Shown: positions 31,311 through 39,695 of the stretch, one piece after another
How positions within the stretch are numbered: position 1 is the first letter of the stretch
How the letters are laid out: each line of letters begins with the position of its first letter
DNA from: Rossellomorea arthrocnemi
GTDB lineage: Bacteria; Bacillota; Bacilli; Bacillales; Bacillaceae_B
Assembly (NCBI RefSeq): GCF_904424705.1
Contig: NZ_CAJGBF010000004.1
Location: 186,001 to 250,000 of the forward strand
Reading direction: 5' to 3'
DNA length: 64,000 nt
The notes under the pieces: generated by a model
What the model was told of the DNA's origin: nothing
The model's database searches: none
The model's input: the letters and a program-made list of their open reading frames with translations, nothing else
Translations under genes and position numbers: made by a program

Positions 31311-31806
31311 TAGCTCCGCCGGCTAGGCCCTCGAGGTCATAAGCTAAATCTGGCAAAAAGGCAAAGTACGCCTTTCCGCCAGATTCATCTTATGCTTGTC
31401 GGGCCTGAACGAGCCGGCTACGCTTTTCTGTTGTCCAGCTCCGGCGGGTAGAGGCTCGAGGTCATAAGTCAAGAATGCCAAAAAGGCAAAAAGCGCCTTT
31501 CCGGCATTCTCGTCTTATGCTTGTCGCCTCTGACCAACCCGCCTACGCTTTTCTTGTTGTCCAGCTCCGGCGGGTAGGCCCTCGAGGTCATAAGTCAAAT
31601 CAACCAAAAAGGCAAAAAACGCCTTTCCGGTTGATTCGCCTTATGCTTGTCGGGCCTGACCAACCCGCCTGCGCTTTTCGGGTTGTCCAGCTCCGCCGGC
31701 TAGGCCCTCGAGGTTATAAGTTAAATCTGGCAAAAAGGCAAAGTACGCCTTTCCGCCAGATTCATCTTATGCTTGTCGGGCCTGAACGAGCCGCCTGCGC
31801 TTTTCT
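31311..31806. repeat. tandem array of four structured repeats (family A)
   Basis: Four units of 120-125 bases (about 31311-31429, 31432-31553, 31558-31679, 31683-31806) share ctcgaggtcataag, aaaaaggcaa, cgcctttcc and cttatgcttgtc. Each folds as nested stems: an outer one such as ggcgggt/acccgcc, then aggccc/gggcct, then cataag/cttatg, then a variable stem around the core (atctggc/gccagat, agaatgcc/ggcattct, atcaacc/ggttgat). Both arms change together between units. It lies between the convergent lipA and yutC-like genes and has no coding role. Confidence 0.9.
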
Positions 31807-32514
31807 TTACTCAGTATAGTCATTGCGTTTTTGACGGTCCATGTTGATTTTGTGGGTGTCGTCGTCACGCATTTCGTATTGATCCGATGTCATTTCACCG
31901 TTGGCATTTTCACCTGAATCCACGTTTCTTCCTTGTGGGGAGTCCTGGAGCATAAGGTTTATGGTGTCATCAATGGCTGTGTTCGCATTTTTGCTGTCAC
32001 TATCCATTTTTGCCAGGTTTTCGACATTTCTCATTAAAGCTTTGTCGTCGGTCACATAGACATGGTACCATCTTGGAATGACGGACATGGCTGTTTTTTT
32101 AACTTGATCGGCTACTTCAAAGCGGCCGTCTTTATCTTTCTTATCTGTAACGTAGGACACAAGAACCTCTTCGTCCGTCACGAGAGTAGAGCAATCCTTC
32201 ACGTCAGGAAGGGAGACACTCATCTTGCTGATGCTGTCGGCCACCTGCTCACGATTGATGCTGTACATATCCTTCGTGGAAATGTTTTGACCTCCAGTAG
32301 GACTTTTTTGTTGACGAACATAACCGAAGTCTTCACCTCGGTGTGCTCCTTTTTTGGTCCAGCTATTTTCGTTATACAGGTCTTCCCTGTCACTTACGTT
32401 GATGGTATTCCCATTGTCGTGGAACATTTCTTCATTGGCTGTGTCGATACCATTACAAGCTGTTCCGATTAGCGTAAAACTCAGAACCGTTGTACCTAAG
32501 ATCAATTTATTCAA
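31807..32514 (-). CDS. yutC: YhcN/YlaJ-family sporulation lipoprotein (YutC-like)
   Basis: A lipoprotein of 235 residues with lipobox IGTAC (Cys20) after a short signal peptide. The body shows the YhcN/YlaJ pattern: REQVADSISKMSVSLPDVKDCSTLVTDEEVLVSY followed by KKTAMSVIPRWYHVYVTDD. Members are lipoproteins of the spore inner membrane. I use the TTG at 32514, eight bases from atagggggt; the GTG at 32523 abuts that site. The position after lipA matches B. subtilis yutC. Its 3' end abuts the repeat array. Confidence 0.82.
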   Translation of the reverse strand: MNKLILGTTVLSFTLIGTACNGIDTANEEMFHDNGNTINVSDREDLYNENSWTKKGAHRGEDFGYVRQQKSPTGGQNISTKDMYSINREQVADSISKMSVSLPDVKDCSTLVTDEEVLVSYVTDKKDKDGRFEVADQVKKTAMSVIPRWYHVYVTDDKALMRNVENLAKMDSDSKNANTAIDDTINLMLQDSPQGRNVDSGENANGEMTSDQYEMRDDDTHKINMDRQKRNDYTE

Positions 32515-32626
32515 CTTAAACACCCCCTATTTGATAGGGTGACCATCTCTTGTTGCAATTTTTCATAGTAATTAATGGACAATCCGTTATAATTTAAGAA
32601 TAAGGAAACGAAAGCGGGGGGACGAG

Positions 32627-32902
32627 ATGATTTGCGTGCAGAACACATGCTACGAAATCGTTGAGGAATTTAGAGACGGATTCAACGAGGAAGCATTTAA
32701 GGAAAGATACAGCGATATTTTAAGCAAATACGATTATATACTTGGTGACTGGGGATACGGACAGCTCCGATTAAAAGGGTTCTTCGATGATCACAATCAA
32801 AAGGCTTCTTTCGACACAAAGGTAAGTACTCATAAGGATTATTTATATGAATACTGTAACTTTGGGTGCGCTTATTTTCTCGTAAAGAAAGCCAATAAAT
32901 AA
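32627..32902 (+). CDS. yutD: YutD family protein (DUF1027)
   Basis: A 91-residue cytosolic protein matching the YutD family, with the typical SKYDYILGDWGYGQLRLKGF core and a YEYCNFGCAYFLVKK end carrying two Cys. ATG lies after gcggggggacg, and a TATAAT hexamer is at 32589-32594. It is found throughout the Bacillales at this place after lipA/yutC. Function unknown. Confidence 0.88.
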   Translation: MICVQNTCYEIVEEFRDGFNEEAFKERYSDILSKYDYILGDWGYGQLRLKGFFDDHNQKASFDTKVSTHKDYLYEYCNFGCAYFLVKKANK

Positions 32903-32909
32903 TGGTGAG

Positions 32910-32948
32910 AAAGGAACAAACGACAATGATCGTTTGTTCCTTTCTTTT
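32910..32948. terminator. bidirectional terminator between yutD and the converging gene
   Basis: Stem aaaggaacaaacga/tcgtttgttccttt, T-rich on both ends. Confidence 0.9.
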
Positions 32949-33255
32949 ACTTGTTTTCGGTATAAGGAGGTTCTTCATTTACATCAGGGTCTGCATGAAC
33001 CGGGTGTGAACCGGGCTCCTGGCGCGGAATATCCTGATGCAGGGATTTGTTTTCATAGTTGAAGGCACTATAATATCGTTGTCCCTCTTCCCATGGTGTA
33101 CTCTTGTTTTCGACAGGGGCATGCTTACCTCTGGGAGCTCCGTAAGGACCTTCAGGAAGTGTCTCGGGGACGAGGAAATTACGGTATGTTTCTACATTGG
33201 AGAAGTCACTGTAAACTTCTTCTTCTTTATCTTTAGAGTTACGGTCTTTATTCAC
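32947..33255 (-). CDS. hypothetical hydrophilic protein
   Basis: A 102-residue, highly charged protein without a signal or membrane segment, rich in Pro, Glu and Asn and probably largely unstructured. The middle block VPETLPEGPYGAPRGKH is the kind conserved among Bacillus homologues, but I cannot name a family. A GTG start at 33255 is five bases after aaaggtgggag. Convergent with yutD and sharing a terminator. Its spacing is normal for a real gene. Confidence 0.65.
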   Translation of the reverse strand: MNKDRNSKDKEEEVYSDFSNVETYRNFLVPETLPEGPYGAPRGKHAPVENKSTPWEEGQRYYSAFNYENKSLHQDIPRQEPGSHPVHADPDVNEEPPYTENK

Positions 33256-33326
33256 TATATCTCCCACCTTTCATACCTTTAGTATGTGAGGGTAAAGTGG
33301 AGTTCATTCTTAGGCTGTACCTTTCG

Positions 33327-33596
33327 TCAAAGAATGATTTCACCTAAGAAGTCCCTTAATTCATCTGCTTCTTCATTTGTTAATTTAAATACACTTTCTA
33401 CATAGCCGGGTTCATCAAGGTCATCTCTTCCCATGATGGCAAATCGACTGCCCTGAAGATCCAGCACCAATGATTTCCCGTAATAGCGTTCAGTTTGGGT
33501 AATGGCCAGGTCGTACCGTTGATTTTCCCCCATGAAACTCACGAATCTCGTTCTTGTATTTTCCGTATCGTCATATAAATAAAAGCGTTCACTCAT
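33327..33596 (-). CDS. DUF3055/SAV0927-type protein
   Basis: An 89-residue cytosolic protein beginning SERFYLYDDTENTRTRFVSF, with GSRFAIMGRDDLDEPGYVE and a helical end NEEADELRDFLGEIIL. I recognise it as a small conserved Bacillales family (DUF3055-like). ATG 33596 lies eight bases after gaggagg; GTG 33599 is an alternative. It is oriented like the hypothetical gene next to it but separated by about 70 bases. Function unknown. Confidence 0.75.
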   Translation of the reverse strand: MSERFYLYDDTENTRTRFVSFMGENQRYDLAITQTERYYGKSLVLDLQGSRFAIMGRDDLDEPGYVESVFKLTNEEADELRDFLGEIIL

Positions 33597-33733
33597 CACG
33601 ATGTCCTCCTCTTTTTCTGCTTATTTCATCATACCAAACTAAGATGAGAATTGCAGGGTGGTTCCTGTATGGGGGAATTAAAATTATGTTAAAATAAAGT
33701 GTGAGGATTCCGTATGAGAAAGAGGTGAACATC

Positions 33734-34171
33734 ATGTATTTTGTAGACAGGGAAAAAATAGAAGACATATTGGTCTATATGAATAAGCAATTAAATATTG
33801 TCAGTCGTCAAGACCAATGGAATGATACATTAGAAAAGTTGGCGTTAGAGAGGGTTGCCCACGTAATCATTGAATCCATTCTTGATGTTGGAAACAGCAT
33901 GATTGATGGGTTTATCATGAGGGATCCAGGCAGCTATGAGGATATTATTGATATTCTTCTGGATGAAAAGGTGATTACAGACAAGATGAGCGAAGATCTT
34001 AAACGCCTCGTCGAGCAGCGCAAACCATTGGTTCAGGAATATACATCTGTGGATCACGAACAGTTACATACAATCTTAAAAGATGTGTTCCAAACACTAA
34101 CACATTTCCCAACACAAGTCCGGAACTACCTCGAAAATGAATTGGGGCCAGTATCGGCATTTAAAAATTAG
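33734..34171 (+). CDS. yutE: YutE, HepT/HEPN-like protein (DUF86)
   Basis: A 145-residue all-helical protein of the DUF86/HepT family. Active HepT ribonucleases carry an RX4-6H motif (typically R-x-x-L-V-H-x-Y). The matching stretch here is QRKPLVQEY, with Gln in place of the catalytic His. No MNT antitoxin partner is adjacent. It is probably a housekeeping relative without ribonuclease activity, as expected for the yutE position between yutD and yutF. ATG 33734 follows agaggtgaac. Confidence 0.82.
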   Translation: MYFVDREKIEDILVYMNKQLNIVSRQDQWNDTLEKLALERVAHVIIESILDVGNSMIDGFIMRDPGSYEDIIDILLDEKVITDKMSEDLKRLVEQRKPLVQEYTSVDHEQLHTILKDVFQTLTHFPTQVRNYLENELGPVSAFKN

Positions 34172-34220
34172 TCTTTCATGCTGTTTGGATAAACTTTGTT
34201 GCTTTTAATTGGAGAGTAGG

Positions 34221-34310
34221 AGTGAATTCCGCTCCAGGTGCTCGCTTTCCGAGGGCTTTATGTCCGGGGAAAGCTGAGCAGTTCTCCTCACCATCCAAGC
34301 ACATGCTGGT
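34221..34310 (-). repeat. degenerate dispersed repeat (family B), inverted copy
   Basis: Begins ttccgctccaggtgctcgct and continues with tttccgaggg and ggggaaagctgagca, matching the reverse complement of the copy at 13721-13844 with several gaps. The palindrome is no longer complete. Confidence 0.6.
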
Positions 34311-34425
34311 TGACAGAGAAAATTCAGATCCTTAACTGCGCTTTCTATTTAGAAGGCGCTTTGTTTTTTTATAGGTGAACATCAAAATATTGGCCATACT
34401 ATACACAACGTTACGGAGGTACACG

Positions 34426-35190
34426 ATGAAAGGATATAAAGGGTACTTAATTGATCTCGATGGAACGATGTATAAAGGGAAAGAGAAGATCGAAGAAGCT
34501 GGAGATTTCGTGAAACGGTTGCAGGAAAAGGGCTTACCCTATCTGTTCGTGACGAATAACTCTTCAAGAAGACCTGAACAAGTGGCTGAAAAATTACAGT
34601 CCTTTGATATACCCGCAACGAAAGAACAGGTATTTACAACATCCATGGCGACTGCACAGTATATGGCGAAGGAAAAACCAAAAGGAACCGCATATGTCAT
34701 CGGAGAGGAAGGTATCCGTTCAGCACTGGGAGAGAACGGCATTACGCTTCAGGATGATAAACCGGATTTTGTGGTGGTGGGCATTGACCGGGAGATTAAT
34801 TATGAGAAATTATCCCTCGCTTGCTTAGGTGTAAGAAACGGGGCAACGTTTATTTCAACAAATGGAGACATTGCGATTCCTACTGAAAGAGGACTTCTTC
34901 CCGGAAACGGTTCCCTGACTTCTGTCGTGGCTGTATCCACTCAGACCGAACCGGTCTTTATCGGAAAGCCTGAATCCATCATCATGGAACAGGCGTTGTC
35001 TGTGTTGGGTGTGCCAAAGGAAGACACGCTGATGGTTGGGGATAACTATGATACAGATATTCTGGCGGGAATAAACGCGGGACTCGATACGCTTCTGGTT
35101 CATACAGGAGTCACAACGAAAGAGGCATTGAGGGAAAAGGATATCCAGCCAACTTATACAATCGAATCACTCGACCAGTGGGATGTATAA
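34426..35190 (+). CDS. yutF: HAD-family phosphatase YutF (NagD-like)
   Basis: A 254-residue HAD hydrolase with a type II cap. Motif I is LIDLDGTMYKG (nucleophile Asp10, acid Asp12), motif II VTNNSS, and motif III/IV MVGDNYDTDILAG. It matches B. subtilis YutF and NagD-like p-nitrophenyl phosphatases; physiological substrate unknown. ATG 34426 lies after tacggaggt; upstream in-frame codons extend into a repeat-flanking region without a ribosome site. A weak hairpin near 35199-35231 may terminate it. Confidence 0.92.
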   Translation: MKGYKGYLIDLDGTMYKGKEKIEEAGDFVKRLQEKGLPYLFVTNNSSRRPEQVAEKLQSFDIPATKEQVFTTSMATAQYMAKEKPKGTAYVIGEEGIRSALGENGITLQDDKPDFVVVGIDREINYEKLSLACLGVRNGATFISTNGDIAIPTERGLLPGNGSLTSVVAVSTQTEPVFIGKPESIIMEQALSVLGVPKEDTLMVGDNYDTDILAGINAGLDTLLVHTGVTTKEALREKDIQPTYTIESLDQWDV

Positions 35191-35240
35191 TAAAAAAATG
35201 GAGGCTTCATTGAAAGCCTTCAGCTCCTTTTATTGCCCTG

Positions 35241-35525
35241 CTGAGTACTCAAATAGAAAAATTATCATTTATTAGAAACATATTCATAATAGACAACACA
35301 CGTCTGTATAAGTAAAATAGAACTAGTGTGAAAAGAAGTAAGCAAAATACTATTTATACATCGAGGACCTTTGTCATGGTCCTGTGAAATAACAATATAC
35401 CTGCCTCTATAGCTATTGTTGTAAGTATAATAGTAAGCGTAAAACGTACATTATACTCCTATTTTATTATATGGTTTTCCTCTAACTAATTTTAATTTTT
35501 CCACGACACATATTTGAGTACTCAG
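35241..35525. mobile_element. MITE-like non-coding segment with terminal inverted repeats
   Basis: The ends ctgagtactcaaata (35241-35255) and tatttgagtactcag (35511-35525) are perfect 15-base inverted repeats; with mismatches the similarity extends about seven bases outward. The 285-base interior is AT-rich and has no gene. It contains internal hairpins (gaggacc/ggtcct; aacaata/tattgtt). Clear target-site duplications are not visible, so the MITE label is inference. Confidence 0.55.
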
Positions 35526-35751
35526 AAGGACATATCAATTTTTTTAAGAAATATTTCGAAATTAAGTGTAAAGGTATTCAACTAGGGTAAACATCGAAGG
35601 TAGTAGGGGACTATTAGCATTGATACCTTTTCAATTTCTAACTATTCTTTACGAATGCAAACAACTTTAAGAATGAAAGTCACTGTTTCTTAGCTTGATC
35701 TTCGAGACATTCCAGTCATTTCTAAAGAATTTTTAAAAGGGTAGTGAGGCA

Positions 35752-36003
35752 ATGAGTATTACAGTTACAGGACTTGTCGGAAAGAAAATAAGGCATCATA
35801 GAAGAGCAAAAGAAATCACCATACAAGAATTAAGTAACAAATGTGGATTGACGGTCAATTATATTTCGTTGATTGAAAAGGGAGAGGCAAACCCGTCCCT
35901 GAAAAAGCTATTTGCCATTGTATGTGCGTTGGAAGTTCAGTGGGAAGACATTATGCCGACTTGTGAAGAACACGAAGACATCTACAATCAAACGATTCTT
36001 TAA
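35752..36003 (+). CDS. small XRE-family HTH regulator
   Basis: An 83-residue Cro/CI-type DNA-binding protein. The HTH runs IRHHRRAKEITIQELSNKCG through YISLIEKGEANPSLKKL (about 13-52), followed by a short acidic tail with no ligand domain. ATG lies after ggtagtgagg. It resembles small SinR-like regulators, but without the SinI-binding domain. Its stop codon overlaps that of the Sda-like gene on the other strand. No target is apparent. Confidence 0.8.
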   Translation: MSITVTGLVGKKIRHHRRAKEITIQELSNKCGLTVNYISLIEKGEANPSLKKLFAIVCALEVQWEDIMPTCEEHEDIYNQTIL

Positions 36004-36122
36004 TGAACTAATTTTCTCTTTTTAATTTCTTGTTCGATCAGCATGATGAAGTCATTACTGAGTTTTAACTGTTTTGCTTTTTTATAGGCATCAATAAGGG
36101 CTTTGTCACTCAGGAGCTGGAT
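36000..36122 (-). CDS. Sda-like sporulation kinase inhibitor with an apparent AUC start
   Basis: A 40-residue two-helix protein, LLSDKALIDAYKKAKQLKL then DFIMLIEQEIKKRKLVH, clearly similar to the checkpoint protein Sda, which blocks sporulation histidine kinases. There is no ATG, GTG or TTG in frame before the conserved region. The ideal ribosome site gaggtg is followed seven bases later by ATC (36122-36120), with an in-frame stop just upstream. Either ATC is a weak start or a single base change has silenced the gene. Its end overlaps the end of the XRE gene (tail to tail). Confidence 0.7.
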   Translation of the reverse strand: MQLLSDKALIDAYKKAKQLKLSNDFIMLIEQEIKKRKLVH

Positions 36123-36387
36123 AAGATTTCACCTCGATTAATGAAACGTAATGTATTATGTAGGGAATTCTGTATACTCCAATGATAGTGAAAGCCTTTA
36201 TTCGATGTATATATTTTTGGAGAAGGTTCCGGGTACAATCTATTGAACATAATTACAACTATAATTGTAATTATATAAAACTATTCACCGTTGTGCAATG
36301 ATTAAGTTAGTTAAATGGATCTAATTATTTTTCACTGTATATTCATTTAGGGCTGAAAGTTTCATTTGCCTTTTGTGCTTCTTAATC
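36123..36387. other. intergenic region with an operator-like dyad
   Basis: No gene seen. A perfect dyad aattacaa (36251-36258) and ttgtaatt (36265-36272), six bases apart, lies about 130 bases upstream of the Sda-like gene and could be a regulator site. Confidence 0.4.
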
Positions 36388-36417
36388 ACAAAAAATCAGA
36401 CGACCCTGTCGTCTGAT
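36388..36417 (-). terminator. terminator of yutG
   Basis: Stem atcagacgac/gtcgtctgat; on the minus strand it is followed by a T run. Confidence 0.88.
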
Positions 36418-36435
36418 AAGATACTTATATTCCCT

Positions 36436-36936
36436 TCATTCTGCGCATTTCGCCCGATGTGCCAATCTGCTTGAGGCTGCTGCTGCAATTGCCCCCACAA
36501 TATCATCCAGGAAAGTGTGGCACTTGCCAGAAGACTTATCATTCAATTTCTCCAGTATTCCCGGTTTTTGCTTATCGATATATCCATAATTCGTAAATCC
36601 GATCGAACCATATACATTCACGATGGAAAAGGCCAGGATTTCATCCACCCCATATAATCCCTCATCTACTTCAACTATTGCCTGCAATGGTTCTTCGAGC
36701 ATCTTTTTTTCAGCTAATATATCAAGTTGAATACCTGTCAGGATCGCATTCTGCACTTCACGCTTCGTTAATACACGTTCAACGTTATAGACACATTCCT
36801 TTAATTCAAGATCAGGATGATATTTTTGTTGAAGGTACATGACTAATTGAGCGATATCTTCAATTTCCACTCCTCTTTCATGCAACCATTTACGTGCAGT
36901 ACTCTCTAATAAATCCATTGATTCTTTATCCTTCAT
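36436..36936 (-). CDS. yutG: phosphatidylglycerophosphatase A-family protein YutG
   Basis: A 166-residue protein of the PgpA-like YutG family. The conserved motif region reads ILTGIQLDILAEKK, VDEGLYGVDEILAFSIVNVYGSIGFTNYGY, and CHTFLDDIVGAIAAAASSRLAHR. Unlike PgpA it is short and has no strong membrane segments. Phosphatidylglycerophosphatase activity is a family annotation, not shown here. ATG 36936 is six bases after aaaaaggtg; the in-frame GTG at 36945 overlaps that site. Divergent from yutH. Confidence 0.85.
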   Translation of the reverse strand: MKDKESMDLLESTARKWLHERGVEIEDIAQLVMYLQQKYHPDLELKECVYNVERVLTKREVQNAILTGIQLDILAEKKMLEEPLQAIVEVDEGLYGVDEILAFSIVNVYGSIGFTNYGYIDKQKPGILEKLNDKSSGKCHTFLDDIVGAIAAAASSRLAHRAKCAE

Positions 36937-37176
36937 CCTATTCACCTTTTTCTTTGAAAGATTATAAAACCCCTATTTCGATTAGACGAAGCCTTGTTTT
37001 ACTCATATGATTCACAATTGAAAAATAGACATAATAATAGCTTCTGTTCTCATTCTTGCCCATCTCTGGTTTTGGATATTCATAAATGGGTTGAAAGAAT
37101 CATTCTCAAATTATATATAGTTTGTTTTGTAGATGTCTGCGAAAGAGAACGGTCATTATAGAGAGGAGAGGTCAGT

Positions 37177-38178
37177 ATGTCACAAGAGATTTTGATTAAC
37201 CATTTTGGGTTGCGTCCTGAGCGGGCATTTTACGATGGAATGATGGATCGATATATGGTCGGGGAATTAGTATATAGTATTGTTGGCGTCTCGAATATGG
37301 AACAGGAAACCCTGGTGGAACTTTATAAATTAGCAGAGCATTTGAAAAGTGCAGGGGATCGACATGTGTCAACCTTTGTACAGAGTAATGAGGGAAGATT
37401 CCTTGTTGTGGAGAAGGATAAAGATTATGTTGTTCTTCGAAATGAAGGAACCCAATCTCCACCCGATAAGAAGCTCGGCAGAAAGCTAAGCAAATTCCAT
37501 TTCAGGGGACGGACCTTTGAAGAGAAAGTAGAAAAAATAAACCGGATGGGGCAGTGGAAAACCCTGTGGGAAAGGAGGCTTTCTCAGTTAGAAAAGGCCT
37601 ATTACCAGGTCATTCAGGATCAGCCAGTTGACGAATTTGAGCACCGGTTTGTCGAAAGCTATCCTTATTACAGTGCACTGGCGGAAAACGCCATTCAATA
37701 CTTAGTCGATACGGAACTCGATGAAGATCCGAAGCCAGAGGATGCTGGTACGATCTGTCACGAACGGTTTCTGCAATCCACCTGGGGAACGGAAGTATGC
37801 ATACATTTTCCATTTCACTGGGTTTTCGACCACTGCAGCAGGGACATCGCAGAGTGGGTGAGGGAACGATATTTCATGAGGAGCCAGACGTTCCATCCTG
37901 AGCTTCAGGAATTTATGAAAGAGTATGAATCAATTACACCACTTTCCCCTTTTTCATGGAGGTTGTTGTATTCCCGGCTTTTATTTCCACTGCATTATTT
38001 TGAATGCGTTGAGGAATATTACATTTCACAATCAGAACAGAAGAAAAAGACCGTTGAGGAAAAGCTTGAGCGGTATTTAAAGAACTCCCACCAATATGAA
38101 GCATTCCTGTCTGACTTCTATCATATGTCCGAAGTTCCGGTGAAAAAATGGGGGATTCCCCTTATAGCATGGCTATAA
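37177..38178 (+). CDS. yutH: spore coat protein YutH (CotS-like family)
   Basis: A 333-residue protein resembling YutH, a spore-coat-associated member of the CotS/kinase-like fold. Aromatic blocks such as HERFLQSTWGTEVCIHFPFHWVFDHCSRD fit the family. Catalytic kinase motifs are not obvious, as is usual for these coat proteins. ATG follows gagaggagaggt. Placement between yutG and yutI matches B. subtilis. Mother-cell expression during sporulation is expected, from family knowledge. Confidence 0.82.
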   Translation: MSQEILINHFGLRPERAFYDGMMDRYMVGELVYSIVGVSNMEQETLVELYKLAEHLKSAGDRHVSTFVQSNEGRFLVVEKDKDYVVLRNEGTQSPPDKKLGRKLSKFHFRGRTFEEKVEKINRMGQWKTLWERRLSQLEKAYYQVIQDQPVDEFEHRFVESYPYYSALAENAIQYLVDTELDEDPKPEDAGTICHERFLQSTWGTEVCIHFPFHWVFDHCSRDIAEWVRERYFMRSQTFHPELQEFMKEYESITPLSPFSWRLLYSRLLFPLHYFECVEEYYISQSEQKKKTVEEKLERYLKNSHQYEAFLSDFYHMSEVPVKKWGIPLIAWL

Positions 38179-38252
38179 TTCCGTAACCCCTAAAGGACGA
38201 AACCTTCACTTTATGCTAAACTGAAAAAAGTAAAGTGAAGGTAGGGATACAT

Positions 38253-39215
38253 ATGAAACCATATATCTACATTACAAGAAAACTTCCGGAGTACGTCATC
38301 GCTCCATTACAGAAAGAGTTCGAGGTGGAGATGTGGAACCAGGAGGATGCCCCTGTACCGCGGGACACCCTACTAAGTAAAGCAGAGAAAGCATCCGCTT
38401 TACTTACCATGCTTTCGGACAAGGTAGATCAGGAGCTCTTACAGAATGCCGCCTCTTTAAAGGTTGTGGCGAATCTTGCGGTAGGCTATGACAATATCGA
38501 CCTGGAAGCGGCAAGAAAAAATGGAGTCACCATAACAAATACGCCCGATGTATTGACGGAAACGACAGCGGATTTAACTTTTGCACTCTTGATGGCTACA
38601 GCAAGACGAATCGTTGAAGCCGACAGATATATTAAAGAAGGAAAGTGGAAGAGCTGGTCGCCCCTTCTCCTTGCCGGAATGGATATTCATCACAAAACGT
38701 TGGGGATTGTCGGTATGGGGAGTATCGGTGAAGCGGTAGCAAGAAGAGCGAAGGGATTCAATATGGATGTGTTGTACCATAACCGTTCCCGTAAACCCGA
38801 AGCTGAACAGAGCGTTGGAGTCCGGTATGCCTCATTCGATGAGCTTCTTGCTCAATCGGATTTCGTTGTCGTCCTGGCACCTCTGACTAAGGAAACAGAG
38901 GGGATGTTCCAGGAGGATCAATTCAATAAAATGAAGGAATCAGCGATTTTCATTAATGCGGCACGTGGTCCAATCGTAAATGAAACCGCCCTGGAGAAAG
39001 CATTGAAAATGGGGGAAATTGCGGGGGCTGGCCTGGATGTGTTTGAAACAGAACCGGTCAACAAGGAACATCCCTTGCTTCAATTGAATCAGGTGGTCGC
39101 CATCCCCCATATTGGAAGTTCATCAAAGGAAACCCGCCATGCCATGATGGCTTTGTGCGTGGAGAACATCTTCTCGGTATTAAAGGGAGACCAGCCGAAA
39201 ACAGCGGTGAAGTAA
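38253..39215 (+). CDS. D-isomer-specific 2-hydroxyacid dehydrogenase (glyoxylate/hydroxypyruvate reductase type)
   Basis: A 320-residue NAD(P)-dependent oxidoreductase. The Rossmann motif is GIVGMGSIGEAVARR, the catalytic Arg lies in NAARGPIVNE, the Glu in GLDVFETEPV, and the His in IPHIGSSSKE. Overall likeness is to glyoxylate reductase/D-glycerate dehydrogenases. ATG 38253 follows gaaggtaggga; an earlier GTG in frame has no site. It is inserted between yutH and yutI relative to B. subtilis. Exact substrate unknown. Confidence 0.88.
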   Translation: MKPYIYITRKLPEYVIAPLQKEFEVEMWNQEDAPVPRDTLLSKAEKASALLTMLSDKVDQELLQNAASLKVVANLAVGYDNIDLEAARKNGVTITNTPDVLTETTADLTFALLMATARRIVEADRYIKEGKWKSWSPLLLAGMDIHHKTLGIVGMGSIGEAVARRAKGFNMDVLYHNRSRKPEAEQSVGVRYASFDELLAQSDFVVVLAPLTKETEGMFQEDQFNKMKESAIFINAARGPIVNETALEKALKMGEIAGAGLDVFETEPVNKEHPLLQLNQVVAIPHIGSSSKETRHAMMALCVENIFSVLKGDQPKTAVK

Positions 39216-39247
39216 AAAAAAGCCTGAATCCAAAGGATTCAGGCTTT
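39214..39247. terminator. bidirectional terminator between convergent genes
   Basis: Stem aaagcctgaatcc/ggattcaggcttt with a 3-base loop, flanked by an A run; it separates the dehydrogenase gene from yutI. Confidence 0.92.
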
Positions 39248-39262
39248 GATGTTAATGCTGGA

Positions 39263-39499
39263 TTAGAATACTTGCTCTACTTCAACGATACCAGGAACTT
39301 CTTCCACTAATGCGCGTTCAATTCCTGCTTTTAATGTGATGGTTGAACTTGGGCAGCTTCCACAAGCACCAAGTAGGCGAAGCTTCACAATTCCATCTTC
39401 AACGTCCACAAGTTCACAATCTCCACCATCGCGAAGTAGGAACGGACGTAATTTATCTAATACTTCCTGAACGGGTGCAATCATTTCGTTTTCAGCCAT
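39263..39499 (-). CDS. yutI: NifU C-terminal-domain Fe-S scaffold/carrier YutI
   Basis: A 78-residue stand-alone Nfu domain. The cluster-binding CxxC is Cys46-Cys49 in [11 protein letters not shown], followed by the usual helix [17 protein letters not shown]. It is expected to carry [4Fe-4S] clusters from the SUF scaffold to targets such as LipA. ATG follows aaggagt. Convergent to the dehydrogenase gene and divergent from yuzD, as in B. subtilis. Confidence 0.93.
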   Translation of the reverse strand: MAENEMIAPVQEVLDKLRPFLLRDGGDCELVDVEDGIVKLRLLGACGSCPSSTITLKAGIERALVEEVPGIVEVEQVF

Positions 39500-39695
39500 A
39501 ATTATCTACTCCTTCCTTACTATCTATTATAATGACATATTCGCAAAAAATCTATCAACCTGCAAGTGATTGGGCATTTCTTTTTCAAGAAATGTTTCCC
39601 ATGACGTTTCCATTAAGAAAATCTCATATTATGGTTCCCACCTTTGTGCTTTTTTTGTAAAATAAACAAAAGAGGGAAACAAAGGGGAGAAATAT

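Noticed and set aside
31311..31806. CRISPR-like appearance of the regular repeats
   Set aside because: Units are adjoining 120-base hairpins with variable stems, not short identical repeats with unique spacers, and no cas genes are present.
31475..31819. 114-codon open frame over the repeat array
   Set aside because: It is a translation of the structured repeats (the peptide repeats with the DNA units), with no ribosome site.
35191..35751. Hidden gene or riboswitch between yutF and the XRE gene
   Set aside because: No frame with a ribosome site and no known aptamer core; the inverted-repeat element explains most of it.
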